Assembly (NCBI GenBank): GCA_951217055.1
Contig: OX578280.1
Coordinates: forward strand, 35,105,628 to 35,169,627
Reading direction: 5' to 3'
DNA: 64,000 nucleotides
Source: Gerris lacustris
Lineage: Eukaryota; Arthropoda; Insecta; Hemiptera; Gerridae
The notes under the pieces are model-generated. The model did no database searches and was not told the origin of the DNA. It worked only from the letters and a program-made list of their open reading frames with translations. This document shows positions 35,109-49,400 of the stretch, in pieces; the stretch's first letter is position 1; each line of letters begins with the position of its first letter. The translations under genes and the position numbers were made by a program.

Positions 35109-38100
35109 GTGAGTAAGTAAATTGGACAATTCTATTGTGCTAATTAAAATGTCCCTTTAATGGAATTATTGAATGTAAAACTGATCATTCCAGTGAATTA
35201 AAATGATCAAAGCCATCTCTTAGAGAACAGTAAAGAATTATGTACAAAAATAATTATAATAGTGCCAACATATATAGAAATAAATTTAATGTCACTGTGC
35301 CTTAAAGACAGTGGGATCTACTAAGACAGGATTCCCAGAGGCGCACTTTCTCCAACATCCATAAAGTATAAGAGGCCAAATAAGTAAGTAGATAGAAATT
35401 AAATTAAAAAAAAGAAGAAAGAAAATATATGAATTAGTTGTTGTATTTTGCCATTCATAAGAATTCTTTTACAAAAAGGAAGGAAAAGAAAATCAACCGA
35501 GGTATTGTAAACCTTGATATCAAACATAATTATGCATAACCACAAATGGTTGTACAGTTTAATAAACATTAAGTTATAAAATAAATGAATTTGCGTTTAA
35601 TTAAGATCACCAACGGTAATAAAAGTTTCTTTAAAGAATAAATATTCATATTTAAGACATTACATAACTGATTCCATGGACAAACTAACAGAAGTATTAT
35701 GATAAATTATGAAAGAAATATATATATATATTTATATATATGAGATATAATAATGAATACAACTAAACCTATACAAAAACAAAACGTAAATTAAAAACCA
35801 TTTCTTCAGTAATATTTAAAAACTTAATTTGATTAATTTAAATGTCACACTACAGGTAAAATATATAAAATTTCACCTGTAGACTAAATTTTTGTTTTAA
35901 TGAAAAAAAAAGGTGAAAAAACAGAACTATAAAAATACATTTTAAGAGTAATATGAACAGCACCGCTGAGAATACTCGTCAATATCATATTAACTTTCTT
36001 ATATTTTTTTTTAATTTTATAATCTTTTTTTTTATTGTCAAGTTGACAAAAAAAGGCCCAGGGATGATGATTTAAAAAAAGATTAAGTTTTTACTATTTC
36101 TTTTTTTTACATTACCCATGTCAAAAATAACAAGTATCCATAATCATTTTTAAAAAAAAGCATCATTAAAAGGAAATATATAAAGAAAATTATTTAATTT
36201 TTTTTTTTAACATAAATATGGACAAATTCTTCAATCAATAAACACCGGTCAACGAAATAAGAAGAGAAAGGAAGGACTCGAACATTTTAATTTTTTTTTA
36301 ATTAAAGAGAGAGAATTAAGTAGGTATTTTTTATATATAAAGAAAAGACTAGTAAGGAGAAGAAATGAAAAATTAAATTAAAAAAAAAAAAAAAAAAATA
36401 TGTGCAACAGAGCAATAGGAAATGCCCAGGAAAACCTAAATAATTAAGATTTAAGATAAAAGAATATTATTTTTTAAAGCTATTCTTCTTTATGAAAAAG
36501 ATAATCGAAAAAAAAAAAAATTAGTATTTATCGTATATATCAACGATAATAAAAAGATGAGTTATAAAGAGTTAATAATAATATAATTCCAAAAAATTAC
36601 ATTCCTTGAATATATTTTTAATTGTCTGTTTTTTGATTAACATTCATATTTTCAGTATAAAGCTAACTATTCTTATAACATCTTATAAAACTAAGACCTT
36701 TTTTATAACAAATAATAGTTATGTATGTGATGTGTTTTTAGTAGTTGTGTTGAAATTCAGTATCATTCTAACAGAATTTTTGTTTAACAAAGATCAATAT
36801 GATCTGGATATATTTTTCAAATGCCCAATAGTTCTTTCACAAATGATACCATTTTTATTTAAAACTTAAAATTGAGACAAAATTATACATTTTCTTTGTC
36901 AAATATTTCTCGATAGCACATGGTTAGATATAATAAGTACAATAACAAAATTTAATACATCAGGTTTTACTGAAACAATCCAGCACTTTTTTAACAATAT
37001 ACGTTCAATTATCATCGTAAAAAATTTAGAAACCAATAAGAGAAGTTAAGATCCTTGCGTTTCCTGGGAAAGGATAGAAAATATTCCCAGAAAGAAATAT
37101 AATTAAAATAACTTATTGTCTTAATTAATCCTTAATATTGTACAGTTAGTTATATGGAAGTTCGTATCTGGTGAGGGCTCAAGAGGAGTTTGCTGGGTAG
37201 GTTGATTTGTACAGAAGGTATAAGTGATGCTTACAACTGGTTGCTGATGTACTAAAACTGGCCCTGTTGCAGTGGCATTGTTGCTGATAATGCCACATTT
37301 GTTGTTAATGATGTTTTGGCTGCTACATAGGTTCCTTAAGCTGCGGCTACCACTTTTGTTACTTAAAGCCTCCATGAAATATATTATTGTATTTTATTTT
37401 GAATGTTCTTTATGCCAAGCAAATTGCAAACAAATAAATTTTTAAAAATTTTATTTATTAATTTTAAAACTAGCTTTTGAGACAATAAAATTAATAAAGA
37501 AATTGCACTTTAGGTGTCATCAAGTTATTAACACTAAGACTGCTAAGTTTAAATATATTTAAGGTTTTTTCAGACGGTTAAGTTACAAAAGGCACTACTT
37601 GCTAAAGGAACTACATACTTTTGAACTTTCCCTTTAAATTGTTAAAATGTTTATATGGTGATTTGAAAAGTTAAAAATGCTACTGACGTTTCAAAGAAAC
37701 TTAAATGACAATTATATATACTTTTTATTAATATCTAATTATTTAGAATTTCCTAAATCAACAACTATTTCAATAATTTTTTTTGGGAATTCATTTATAA
37801 CAAAAAAATAAAATAAAAAAAATAATAATTAGCAAAAAAAATACTTAACATCATCTAATAAATTTAAAATTTAACAATTATAATACAACTCTAAATAACT
37901 CATCTTCTAGTGTTTTAAATAATAAAAAATAGTACAAAATAATAAAGTTAAAATACAAAATAAATATAAAAAGAGAGAAGAGATAAGTAAACTCACTTAA
38001 TATAAGAAAACATTGAAATAAGAATATATAATAAACTTAAAAAATGCTTTATTTCATTATTGATATTGTATTTATTTTGTTTTGTTTTTTAATCTTAATA

Positions 38101-39055
38101 ATATTGTATAATAAAAAAAATTACATGTACAAAAGCAAAGTAACCAGAATGGACACAAAATAAAGGTGGGGAATGGGTCAATTAATATTACAGAGGAAGA
38201 TCCAAAGGACTTTAGGGAAAAATAATAATTAGAAACAAATTAAGGCCATTAAAAAAAAGTAATAATAATAATAGTAAAAATAATATTAGGAGCTAGTTGA
38301 TATAAAAAGACATAGAATATTAGAAGATAAGTCGTTCAATTTATTTTGGGGCATGAGATTTCAAGATTTATTCGTTTTCCCTCATGCTGTTTTTATTTTC
38401 ATTATAATTTTTTTTTTTTTAAATACATACATTTATTATTCATACACTGTTTGTACAATCTAAACAAAATCAGTATATTCTGAGACAACAAAAAAGTATG
38501 AAAAAAATTTTGGTTTTATTTTACTAATATTTGTGGTTTTTGTTTAAAATAAGCTTTCGGTCCGTGCTTAACCCTTTGCATTCTTTTAAAGCAAAAACTT
38601 TTTTTTCTACTTAGTTGTTTTAGGAACTCCAAAATTATTTATCCCATTTGTTTTATGTTTATCTTTATATAATCTTTTTTTACTTTAAACTAGTTAACTT
38701 ATCACAAAAAATTAGATTAAAAAGAAATCATTGATATTAAATATCGTGCACTTTGTTTTTGTTTTATCTTAAAAAAAATTAATGATTCCTAATTTCGGGA
38801 GAAAAAATACGCTTATATATATTTACAATTCACTTGTTTTTTTTTTTAATTTTCTTTGGGGAAATTTTTTATTTTATTTTATTCTTGGGAAAAATTAAAG
38901 AGGGAGTGTTCAAAAGAAAAAATAAATAAATCTAAAAAAAAAAAGAACACAAAAAGTGAATGATCCCTGTGAAAAAGCACTGGATGTTAATATTCCAAAG
39001 AGTGTTTTCTCAATGTTTGTAATACTATAGGTTAGAGGAGTAAGGTTATACAACC
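35109..39055. other. Caprin 3' flank, low-complexity A/T-rich
   Basis: Nearly 4 kb of very A/T-rich DNA. Because it follows the Caprin stop (minus strand) it may hold the Caprin 3' UTR and poly(A) site, but too many AATAAA-like words are present to choose. Apart from the weak ORF at 37121-37375 I see no gene. Confidence 0.4.
37121..37375 (-). CDS. Uncertain ORF, 84 codons, downstream of Caprin
   Basis: The frame is less A/T-biased than the surrounding 3 kb and encodes a polar Ser/Thr/Asn/Gln-rich peptide with no family I recognise. There is no splice acceptor at its ATG. It lies about 1.7 kb past the Caprin stop on the same strand, so it could be part of a long 3' UTR, a lost exon or chance. 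Confidence 0.15.
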   Translation of the reverse strand: MEALSNKSGSRSLRNLCSSQNIINNKCGIISNNATATGPVLVHQQPVVSITYTFCTNQPTQQTPLEPSPDTNFHITNCTILRIN

Positions 39056-40348
39056 TCACTGCTGTTGCCTGTAGCCACCACGGTAGTTAGGGTTACCTCC
39101 CCCCCTGCCCCCTCTGCCTCCTGGTCCTCCACGACCACCCCTCTCCCCCCTATCTCCTCTATCACCCCTTTCTCCTCTATCACCTCTCTCTCCCCTATCC
39201 CCCCTGTCAGCATAGTTTCGCTGACCTCCTCCTCCTCCTCTTCTGTCACCACCACCACCTCCTCTATAGCCGTTCTGGTAGTAGCTTTGTCCTTCTTTGT
39301 TATATCCTCCTTCTCGGTTCTCCCTGTTATAACCTCCTTCTCGGTTTTCTCTGTTATATCCTCCTTCTCTATTCTCCCTGTTATAACCACCTTCACGGTT
39401 GTAGCCTCCTTCACGATATCCACCTAAAAAATAAAAAAATATTACTATGTAACATCACAACAAGAGTAAATATTAAGTTTTGGAAACTAGAGACTCAATA
39501 ATAATATATAGTTACATTTTTGTTTATATTTTAAATAATTATTAATCTTGACCTTCTATGTCATCTATTCTCTAAAAAGACTTAATATTCCATCTATTTA
39601 TTCTCTTAAGTTAATTTCACAAACCTTATTTAATGATGATAGGACGAGTTGTTATTTGGTGCAAGGTTTTCTTAAAAGATAACCTCTTCAAATAATATGT
39701 TTAAACTCAGAGGTTAAAGAAAAAATAAGTTCCATAAATGCTTGAATTTATGTTGGAAGTTCCTTTTAACTTAATCGCAGCATAATCGTGCAGAAAAAAG
39801 TACAATGTATTTAATTTAATAGTACTATGTATAGATATAAAAAGTATTTTTAAAAAATAGCAATAAACTATCTAACAAGAAATAAATTAATTGATAAATT
39901 AAATAAATAATAATTTAATATGTACACCTTATTATTTCTAAGTACAAGTAGGAAGAGTTGATGGATATCACAGGTGTAAGGAAAATAATTTTCTTAAATA
40001 AGAGACATCATTATTTTAAAATAATGATGTCTCTTATCACATTATTTGAACACATCATTATTTCATTACACACATCATTATTTTAAAATAATGATGTCTC
40101 TTATTTAAGAAAATTATTTTAAAATAATGATGTCTCTTATTTAAGAAAATGATTTTCCTTACACCTGAAATATCTATTAACTCTTTCTACTTGTACTTAG
40201 AAATAAATTAATTCCATAGCTTGAACTACCCATTGCTAATATTAACTAAATATAAAATTATAAAAACTAGCAAAAAAAAGTGGTTAGGTGGTTGCAACCA
40301 TATTTAAAAATAAAAAACATTGTTTGCCATTCTAAAAGTCAATTGTTT

Positions 40349-40412
<64 letters not shown>

Positions 40413-43400
40413 TTTAACATTAATTTAAGCATTGAAGAAAATTGATTTTTAATCCTCTAGATTTAAAAAATATCTAAAGTGTATAAAAATAACGAGTGCA
40501 ATAAACTTCAAATCTTGCACCAAAATTACAACTTTTCCTACCATTAAAATAAGGTTCGCGTATCAACTTTAGAGAATAGATGATCAACTTTTCTTCAATT
40601 TTATCATGATATAAAAATTAACTCAACTAATTTATTAATTAACTCAACTAATTTATTTGAAAAACCTATAGATTGTTAATTACTCCAATTTGATTTTAAT
40701 ATTTCACTTATTATAACATCATGTCAAGAAAGCCGTGAATAAAACTTAAAGAACTTCTGTTTTTAATAAATAAAATAAAAAATTATAAAAATGTTTAAAT
40801 GACAAATGATACCCTAATACTCAATCATCTCAAAGAAATGAAATAAAAGAAAGTATTTTGAATAAATAGTGATAAAATACCTCTGTTATTAGGCCTAGGC
40901 TGCTGAGAACGATTAGGCCCCCCACGCCCACCTCTTCCTCGGCCTCCTCTACCCCTACCTCCTCCAGCTTGGATAAAACCTGTAAGTAATTATAGAATTA
41001 TTCATAAAATGAACTTAAAATAATATATAGATTGTTATGTCATAAATATGTTTTGGTTGCAATGTACAAATAGTAAATGAAACATGAATAAATAATTGAT
41101 TTATTGACTTAATGTTTTTAACCTAAAAGGCTCAGGTTCTAAACCTGAATACATAGAAGGGTCTATTGGGCAAACATGGTTTGTCCTGTTTACTACAGGA
41201 CGGGAAGAAATCGGCATTTTTACTTATCCATTTGATATGATCATCAGTGTGAAACATGTCTCACCTCCCTGAGATTCGAACCATCAACACTAGGTATATC
41301 ACTAATGGCCCATGTTTATGGAGAGTTTTCCAGTATGCAAACTATTCAGCTACACTGATCCCAACTAGCTTTGTACACTTTTACACTGATTGGATACCTG
41401 GATCCTAAAGATACTAATTATAGATAGGGTAGGTGGGGGCAAAGGTCCGCATGGGGTAAATGTCCGCACTGTTTTAAAAATGGGAGGGAAACTACTTTTT
41501 GAAGTGGGACTGGCAACACTCATTCCTTACGTTGAGGCTTTGCTCCTGTAAGGTTATCTTATTTTCTTTAGGACTGTTGCCAAGAGACATGAGGTAGTAG
41601 TAGTAGTTACCTAGTACTTCCTACAAGACGGGTAGGACGAACCTACTTGTTCGAACCTAGCAATCAGGCCTTATAGTTGACCCATTTTACTTGCCCTGTG
41701 GTGGAGAGTTCCAGCTACTTCACACATCATACATTTGTACATTGTACCGCCGAAGCGAGTATGATGTGGTCATTAGTAAGCTATATGAGCGTGCTTCAAA
41801 GTATGGGGGAAGAGGACCCCTCAGGGGGTCCCCTCGCCCTATTCCGACCTCGAACCATAGATACAGATCACATTTCATGACACGGATCGAACCCACTAGA
41901 CGACGTGGGGGAAGAGAACCCCTCAGGTGGTGTCCCTCGCCCTGCTCCGTCCGCAATTCATGGATGCATTCAGTGTATCACGGCCCGGGATCGAACCCAC
42001 GACCTCGAGTTGCCTCGACTCAGTGATAGCTGAGCACGGTGTCTTTACGACCTCGGCCACCCTGGCTCCCTGACATGAGGTAAGTTTATTTTTTAACGTT
42101 TCAATCTAACTTTTATAGAATTTTGGCAGTTTATTATTAATTATTATAAATCTATGTTCGAATTTTTGATAAAGTACAGTAGAACCTTGATAAGAAGTGT
42201 CTCAAGGGGATTAGGGAAACAGTCTTGTTATCGAGGTACTCATTTTGTTGAGGGTTGTGTTATCAAGGTTATTTTGGCTATCAGTCGTGTTATTGAGGTT
42301 CGAGGGCGGGGTTTTTAAGTCTAGACTTGTTCAAGGTCGACCCATTTCTGTATAGAGTCGAGATATAGAGGTTGACTTCTCAAAACAACTTGTTATGGAG
42401 GTTCTGAGTTACTTTTTGAATTGGAAAAAATCCTTGTTATTGAGGTTGTTTGGATAATAATAGTCACATTATAGAGGTTAATTTAACATTATGGTTATGG
42501 CAATCTCAAGGGGATTTGAAAATTGCACTTGTAATTGAAGTTGTCGTGTTATTGAGGGTCGTGTAAGTGAGGTTCTACTGTAGTACCAAAATAGTGCTAA
42601 AGTAGTGTAGAAATAGTCACTTGTTTTACCTTCATTTATAGTAACCTTCAATAGATAACAAAAATTTTATGATTTGTAAAAATGGGGCAAAGATCCTCGC
42701 ACTAAATGGTGCAAACGTCCTAATGTGGACTCTTTTCTCATTTAAAAAGTTTAATCTAAAGATTAATTTATTTAGTTACTTTTGATAAGAGAACTAGTTT
42801 TTATTTTCAGAGTGTACAAGAGAGAAAGATTATGTTTGCGCTGGGTTAAAGGCCAGCAGATCCTGGATGAAGCAAAAGGATTAATTAAAAGGGGTTTCTC
42901 GATCAGAGGTTTTTTAATTCTATATTTTATATGGTATCTAATATGTTTTCATTGTCGTTCAATATGTTCATTTATGAATTATTTCACTTTCTTAAATTAT
43001 TAATTAATTAATATCAAATAGGATAAACGTCCGCTAATCATAATTTTGGTAAAATGATGCCTCAAAAATGTTGAGAAATTTTTGGAGCAATGAAAGACTA
43101 GGGGATTATTAGATGGATTGCTGGCCAAAATTTACAGGTCATTTGGAAATTATTAAAAGGAAGCAAATGCTCAAAATAAGCCCTAAACCACAAAGTGCGG
43201 ACCTTTGCCCCTACCTGCCCTATACACTGTTCCCGTTTTGCTATTATCTCACTGTATATGAGCTTGCCAAAAAGAATGAGTCGGAGAAAGAAATATGTCT
43301 GATTTTATTTGCTTGTTACCAGAAAAACATTTGGTTTAACATGAGGCTAGTTAAAGGGCTTCCACAGAAATAATAAAACAGGGCTATTGCTGAAATAGAA

Positions 43401-46400
43401 GAAAAGAGGACAGCAGGGTTCCAAAATACACCATTTAACTGCATACTAAAATTTGTCTTGATCAAGAAAAAACAAAATTAGATAAGCAATAAACTTACCG
43501 TCGTTGCTCTGCTGCTGGTTATGGTGATGTGATTGAGTCTGCCAATGATCAGTCTCCTCCCATCCGTTATCATCCTGTTGAGACATAGGTGGAACTTGTG
43601 GAACCACCTGTTGAGGCACTTCAGGAGCTACGTGGGGCTCATCATTCCAATCATCGTCAGCCGGCTGCTCCACTACCTGAGGCTGAGGACCTTTGTTAGG
43701 GGTGTAGTTTTGATTTGTGTATGTCAGAGTCGGGATGGAATTTTCTTCCTCAGGCTCTTCCACTTCATTATCCTAACAGCAAATAATTAATAAGAATGTG
43801 CCATTCCTACTTACAAAGTGAATTTATTTTTGCATTTTCAATAGGAAAATATGTGCCAGAGTAAGAAGAATTAGATCTTTTATATCTGCTCAACACTAAT
43901 GTAGCATATATTGTAAAAAAAAAAAAATAGTACGGTCTTTGAAAGAGATAACTATGAAGTTAAATAATGTAAGACAATTGTAAAGTAAAATCAATTGTTA
44001 AAATCAGGTTTGAGATCCTAAGCATGGAATGAAATATCACCTATTTAAAAAAAGTTATATATTAATTTCCCCCTTTGACACCTTGTATAAATTGAAGTGA
44101 ACTTTATTTATGTTTGTAAATAATAACTAAATTAGTTTTAAGTGCTTTTGTGAGAGGAACTAGTCATAAGTATGTAAATTTATCGACATTATACTTAATT
44201 TATTTATAAAAAATAATTACCTGAATGAAATCGATGGGTCCAGATTTAAAAACGGATAAGTGATGTGCTGCAGCAGCAGCTACGGCCTGCTGTTGCTGTT
44301 GAATAAGCTGAGATTCCAATTGAGATACCTCTTGCATTACAGGCATGGATGTCTCACATGCAACATCTAAAATGAACAGATGGTTAGAGAGATAATTTTA
44401 ATATATTTAAATATATCACACGTCACTACATTTGGTCAAACAACAAAAATCAAAATTGTTAAAGAATAAAATATGAAGAACCCTCCTTAAAACTAATTTC
44501 TGATTTAAAAGATTATTAGCAAATTTTCTACTTACTCGGGGTAATTGTAGTGGTAACAATTTCAGGAGTGGGTTCCACAACTTCCTCTACAGGAGCCTGT
44601 AAATTAAAAAAAAAGTTATTACTTTTTTTTAACACATCATACATTAAATTAAAATTTAAAAAAATATTAAATTAAAAAGCCCCACAATCTTCAATAATAA
44701 ATAAGGTATTTATTTCTTTGTTGTATAAGAAGCGTCTACACTATGGCAAATGGCACTACCAAGTGTGATGTGGACATCTTGCTTGGCACAAGCTTGGCAT
44801 AAACATAAACTCTACTAATACTAATGCATAGTACAATATTGTTATGGTTTGTTTGTTAACAAATTAGCGTATTTTAAATCTAGAAAATATTTTCTTACCC
44901 TTCTGACTACCTATTTCCAGTTTAAGTGATTATTATAGATATTAACTAACAATTAAGACAAGATACACAGTTTTACCCCAGCATTTTTCCCTGATGCCAA
45001 TTCTTATCTCTATAATAGATTTAGCAACTAATGACTAATGACTGATTAAGCTCAGTTTAAACTAATTAGTCTTATGTTCAGTACTATACTGGTTTAAAAA
45101 AATTAATTTCAACTGCAAATCGAACAAAAAACAAAATAAATAAATACACTCAATACATTTTTACAATTCTCAAGCTATTATTATACCTATATTAGATAGC
45201 TTAACTTGTCACAAGAGGAAGAAGATTTCTTTGAAACATTGATTCAACTTCTTTTTAAATCTTTTTTAACAAAATTAAGGATCTAAATAAAAGTATAGTC
45301 TAAACTTAAGAAAGGAGAAGTAAATAATTAAATTTCATATTTTTTAATTATTGTATATTTATGATGATTATATCTAGTCGATCAAACATACCGGGATTTC
45401 TTCAGGTTGTACTACTTCAGGAACAGGAGGCTCTGGTTGTTCAGGCAGGGGGGGATCAAAGTATCCAGAATTAGCGATATCCATTAACTTTGTCTTAAGA
45501 GCGGCATATGTCGTACCGAAAGTTTCCTTATTCTTTCCTTCTATTAGAGCAGTCATATGTTCAGCCGGACCTTGAAATTGATTCTGAAACAAATACATTA
45601 TTCATAAACATAAAAAAGTTAAAAATTTGTTCTAAAAATTAGGTTGACAATAGGTTTGTTCCAGCCTCGGACAGTCCTGAAGCTTTCCAGATTATAGGCA
45701 CTGTCAAAAAAGGAAGTTCTGGAACTTCTAGTCCTGTATTCCAACAAAAAGTGGAACTGTTCTGAGACAGTCCTGGAACCGTGAAAACAGTTCTCATATT
45801 AAAGCAGGAATTCATTGAGTACAACTATTATGACAAGCGCAGAAACCATTTTCGGATGAAGGCGATATAATAAATTTACAGTTAATGTTTCAAAAAATGA
45901 CTAAATTTATACAACAAAAAAATTAAAAATGTTGTATTGACCCCTATAACTAAAATACAGGACTGTTACAAGACTGAAAAATCTCTAATGTGGGGGCTTA
46001 GTATAGCTTTTGAGAATAGTAAATGTGATAAATTTTTAATATTTTATTTCACGAAAGTAATCTATTTCTGAGTGAACTTAAACAAAACATGTGGAGAAGA
46101 TGAAATTAATAAATTAAGGAGATGGAGATAACTAAAAGGTTACAGTTCTGAAAGAGTTCTTAAATTGTTATAACTGGCTACTCTTTTTGCATCAGTTCTA
46201 AACTAGTCCTCATGGATAATAGGTGCCTTTATGCGCATTTTTTAATCCTGAACTAGGTCGGATGAATGATAACTATGAACTATCATGGGCTCTAAAATAA
46301 TAACACAGTTTTACTTTGACAGAGAAGTTTGTAAACCAATATCAGTCTTTGTTATCTTATTAATTTCTATAAAAAGTGATTAACTTTAACATGCTACTAA

Positions 46401-49400
46401 CTAATCACACAGATATGTGTGACCAGTGTGCAATTCCATTATGAAATTATCTTATATCTATAACAGATGGTGTATAGAACATAAGTAAAAATAGAAGTTG
46501 GTGCAATACTATAAATTTGTAGACAAGGATTGGTTTAAGTATCATTTACCAGAAGTGTGAAGAGTAACCATAATTTCTAGCTCATCCACTAAGCTTTTAT
46601 AAATTATTTTATTGTTATTCACATATCACTTTCTTTGTTCCCTTAAAGGTGAAATGTGATCAAAATTTAATATTTTGAAACGTGGTAGATTTATTAAGGA
46701 AGATAGATAATATGGTAAAGGAACCAAGATCCTTAATTAAACTCATATGATCAATGGGTCACACACAAATGTTTATGACTCATAATGTAAGTATCGATGT
46801 CTGTCTTCAGGATAAAAACTTTCTTGAGAAAAATAAGGTAAGAAATAAAATAAATACTAGCTAATACAAAAATTATAATGAGGGTACCAAGTAAGGTGCA
46901 GGAGGTTCATCTTGTTTCGGTGAGAGTTCCAGATAAAGTTGATCAATTTGAGCCAAATCATCAGCCGATATCGTTACTTTAGCTTTACCTTCCGTAAAAT
47001 CCTCTCGAACCTGGTCCTGGCCCATATTTGACAAAACATCCTAAAAAAAAAAAAAATAAATAAATAATAATAATATTTGCTAAGTGTGATAGAAAGTTAA
47101 TAAAACAGTAATTAAGACCACAAATAATGAATTCATACACAGATATGATTTCTTTATTACTATTTACACAGATATGATATCTTTCCCAGCTCAGAGATGA
47201 AATTCTATAGGATCCATAACAGGTACTGATTTTGTAGGTTTGTGAGATTATGAATATAATAGTATTAGACATGGAGATGACAAGGTGTTGACTCATTACC
47301 AATACACACTATCAATTTTAGAGCTCACCAGAGAAAGAGGTGATGATATGGTAGTCTATTCAGAAAGTATCTGACCACACTTTTATTCACACAAAAGGTG
47401 TTGAATCCATAGGGTGAGGCTTGTCATGGCAGAGTAGGAAGATTCTAAAACATAGGAGTGAGTCAGTTGGTGGTAGAATGTCTGTAGCTGTATTAGTGTA
47501 ACTCATGCTCATAGCATTTTGTTTTTACTTTCTTGTGTACGTAAATTATATAGAGAGAAAGAATTGTGATAGAAAAATTTGATTATTATTGATTCATACA
47601 TTTTAAGGCCTGAATCCAAAATAGTGTTTATAAAAAAATAAAATAAAAAAAATAAAATAAAAAAAAAAAAAAAAAAAAAAAATCTGCTGTCTATGCAAAC
47701 ACAGAAGTGATGCTAAAAAGTCCCCTCAAAAAATATTATCTGGTCACTATGCTTTCTTACATGCTTCTGACAACTAATATGGATTACACTTTTGATTCAA
47801 GTACAGTACTTCTTTAGATTGTTACTCCCCCCAAGTTTTTTTTAGAATATAAATGACTGACTCAATAACTATTAAGACTAAGGGACGTTAAGTCCAATGT
47901 ACTTTGGGACAAAGGAATATCACACTTCTGTTTTTGTAAAGGGAGTAACAGGTAAAAGTCTAAAGAAGAACACTCCGTACACCTTCTTTAGACTGTTATT
48001 CCCCTCAGATTTCTCTCAGCAGGGGAGTAACAATAACTATGTTTCCAGTATGTTTAAATACAGATTGAATACAGTTTTTGGATCCTTAGTGTCCATGGAA
48101 ACCTAGTTTCAAAACGGATGATTAAATACGATCCCAATCCTGATACAATTCACTAAATTCTGGGATCGTATCTGGATGTAGTTGGCCTGAACTCGATCCT
48201 GAGTACCTGACATGCACAGAGCGTGGGTGTGAGAGCACCTAGCGTATTTCTGTAGAAACTGTAGTCAAATCTGTCAAAATACGTAATAAAAAACATGGTT
48301 ATAAAACAAGGATCTTATATAAAGGGGATGGAGGGTTGTGGCAAAAAAGTGACCCCATGAAGATATGTAAATATGAGCTCCAAAGGGACAAATTACTTTC
48401 CTCTTGGTTATAAGTTTCCAAGAAATGTGCGGCAGGTTGTCAACAATCAACAGATTGCGATGTACTCTCCTTTGAGTTATTTATTCCCCCATGCGTTGTA
48501 TTTCTTATTTTGTGCTGTTTGTGAGTGTTTGTGATTGATATTTGGACTATATTTAGCCGTTTATAGTGGCTTGTTTTGCATTATGTAAAATTTTAAGTTA
48601 ATAATCAAGTTTATAACCTGATTCAAAATAGCCCTTGAAATTAACAAAGAAGGTAATTTGTCCCAGTTCAAAGGTCGTGGAGCATGCGCAGTGTGATTTT
48701 TTCTTCAATTTCTGTTACCTCTTTAGTCACTTTTTTGCCTTAAACCCCTTCTTAACATTCCATCCCCTTTATATAAGATCCTTGTTATAAAAGGTGAAGG
48801 TTACAAAATTATTTATAACCTTTAACACAAGCAACCAAGAAAAAGTTTTTTTTATTTCGTATTGAATACGGATTTAATACCACTCTTGGAAACACCTGAC
48901 TTATTAAATCCCAAATCAGGATTCAATCCTTTTTTTAACACATGGAAACGTAGTAAATGTAAAGAAGTGCCTCAAGTACATTGGGATATACTATCTCCTT
49001 AGAATAATATTAGAGTTCGCCCAGATTATAAGCTATTGGGTCAAGATCCCAACCATTTGTAGCATAATAAAAAATATAAAAAGATTGAAACTAGTCTGTA
49101 AGTAAATAATAAAGTATCCAAGATTTTTTTGTAAAAAAAAATCAAGAAAGCCCTGCTAAATTTATAGGCTTATTATAATAAAAAAGATGTTTATTTTAAC
49201 TTACTTATTAATATCAATCACTAATAACATTATTCCATTAAAAAAAATTAAACTAAGAGAAATTTGTCATACTTATATGATTCTAATAATAAATCAGGTT
49301 TGCATAGATGTTGAGTCTAGTATTAAAGTATGTAAGCTCATTTTAACTTAATTAAAATCAATCACTAAAAGCATTATTCCAATAAAAAAAATTAAACTAA

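Larger units (their letters stand above)
41423..43218. mobile_element. DNA transposon with nested insertions, 1.8 kb, in Caprin intron 7
   Basis: TIR TAGGGTAGGTGGGGGCAAAG and its near complement CTTTGCCCCTACCTGCCCTA, with a likely TA duplication. Subterminal GGTAAATGTCCGCA and GGATAAACGTCCGC motifs. It contains the SINE 41597-42071 and the pogo-like MITE 42177-42580, so the element is older than both. A remaining frame near 42,782-43,003 could be transposase remains but shows no clear motif. Confidence 0.8.

Noticed and set aside
39065..39427. 120-codon plus-strand frame rich in Ser/Pro/Val
   Set aside because: It is the antisense of the Caprin RGG exon; its open frame follows from the repeat composition.
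41677..42026. Overlapping frames of 67-111 codons
   Set aside because: They lie wholly inside the tRNA-derived SINE.
43533..43790. 85-codon plus-strand frame
   Set aside because: Antisense shadow of Caprin exon 7.
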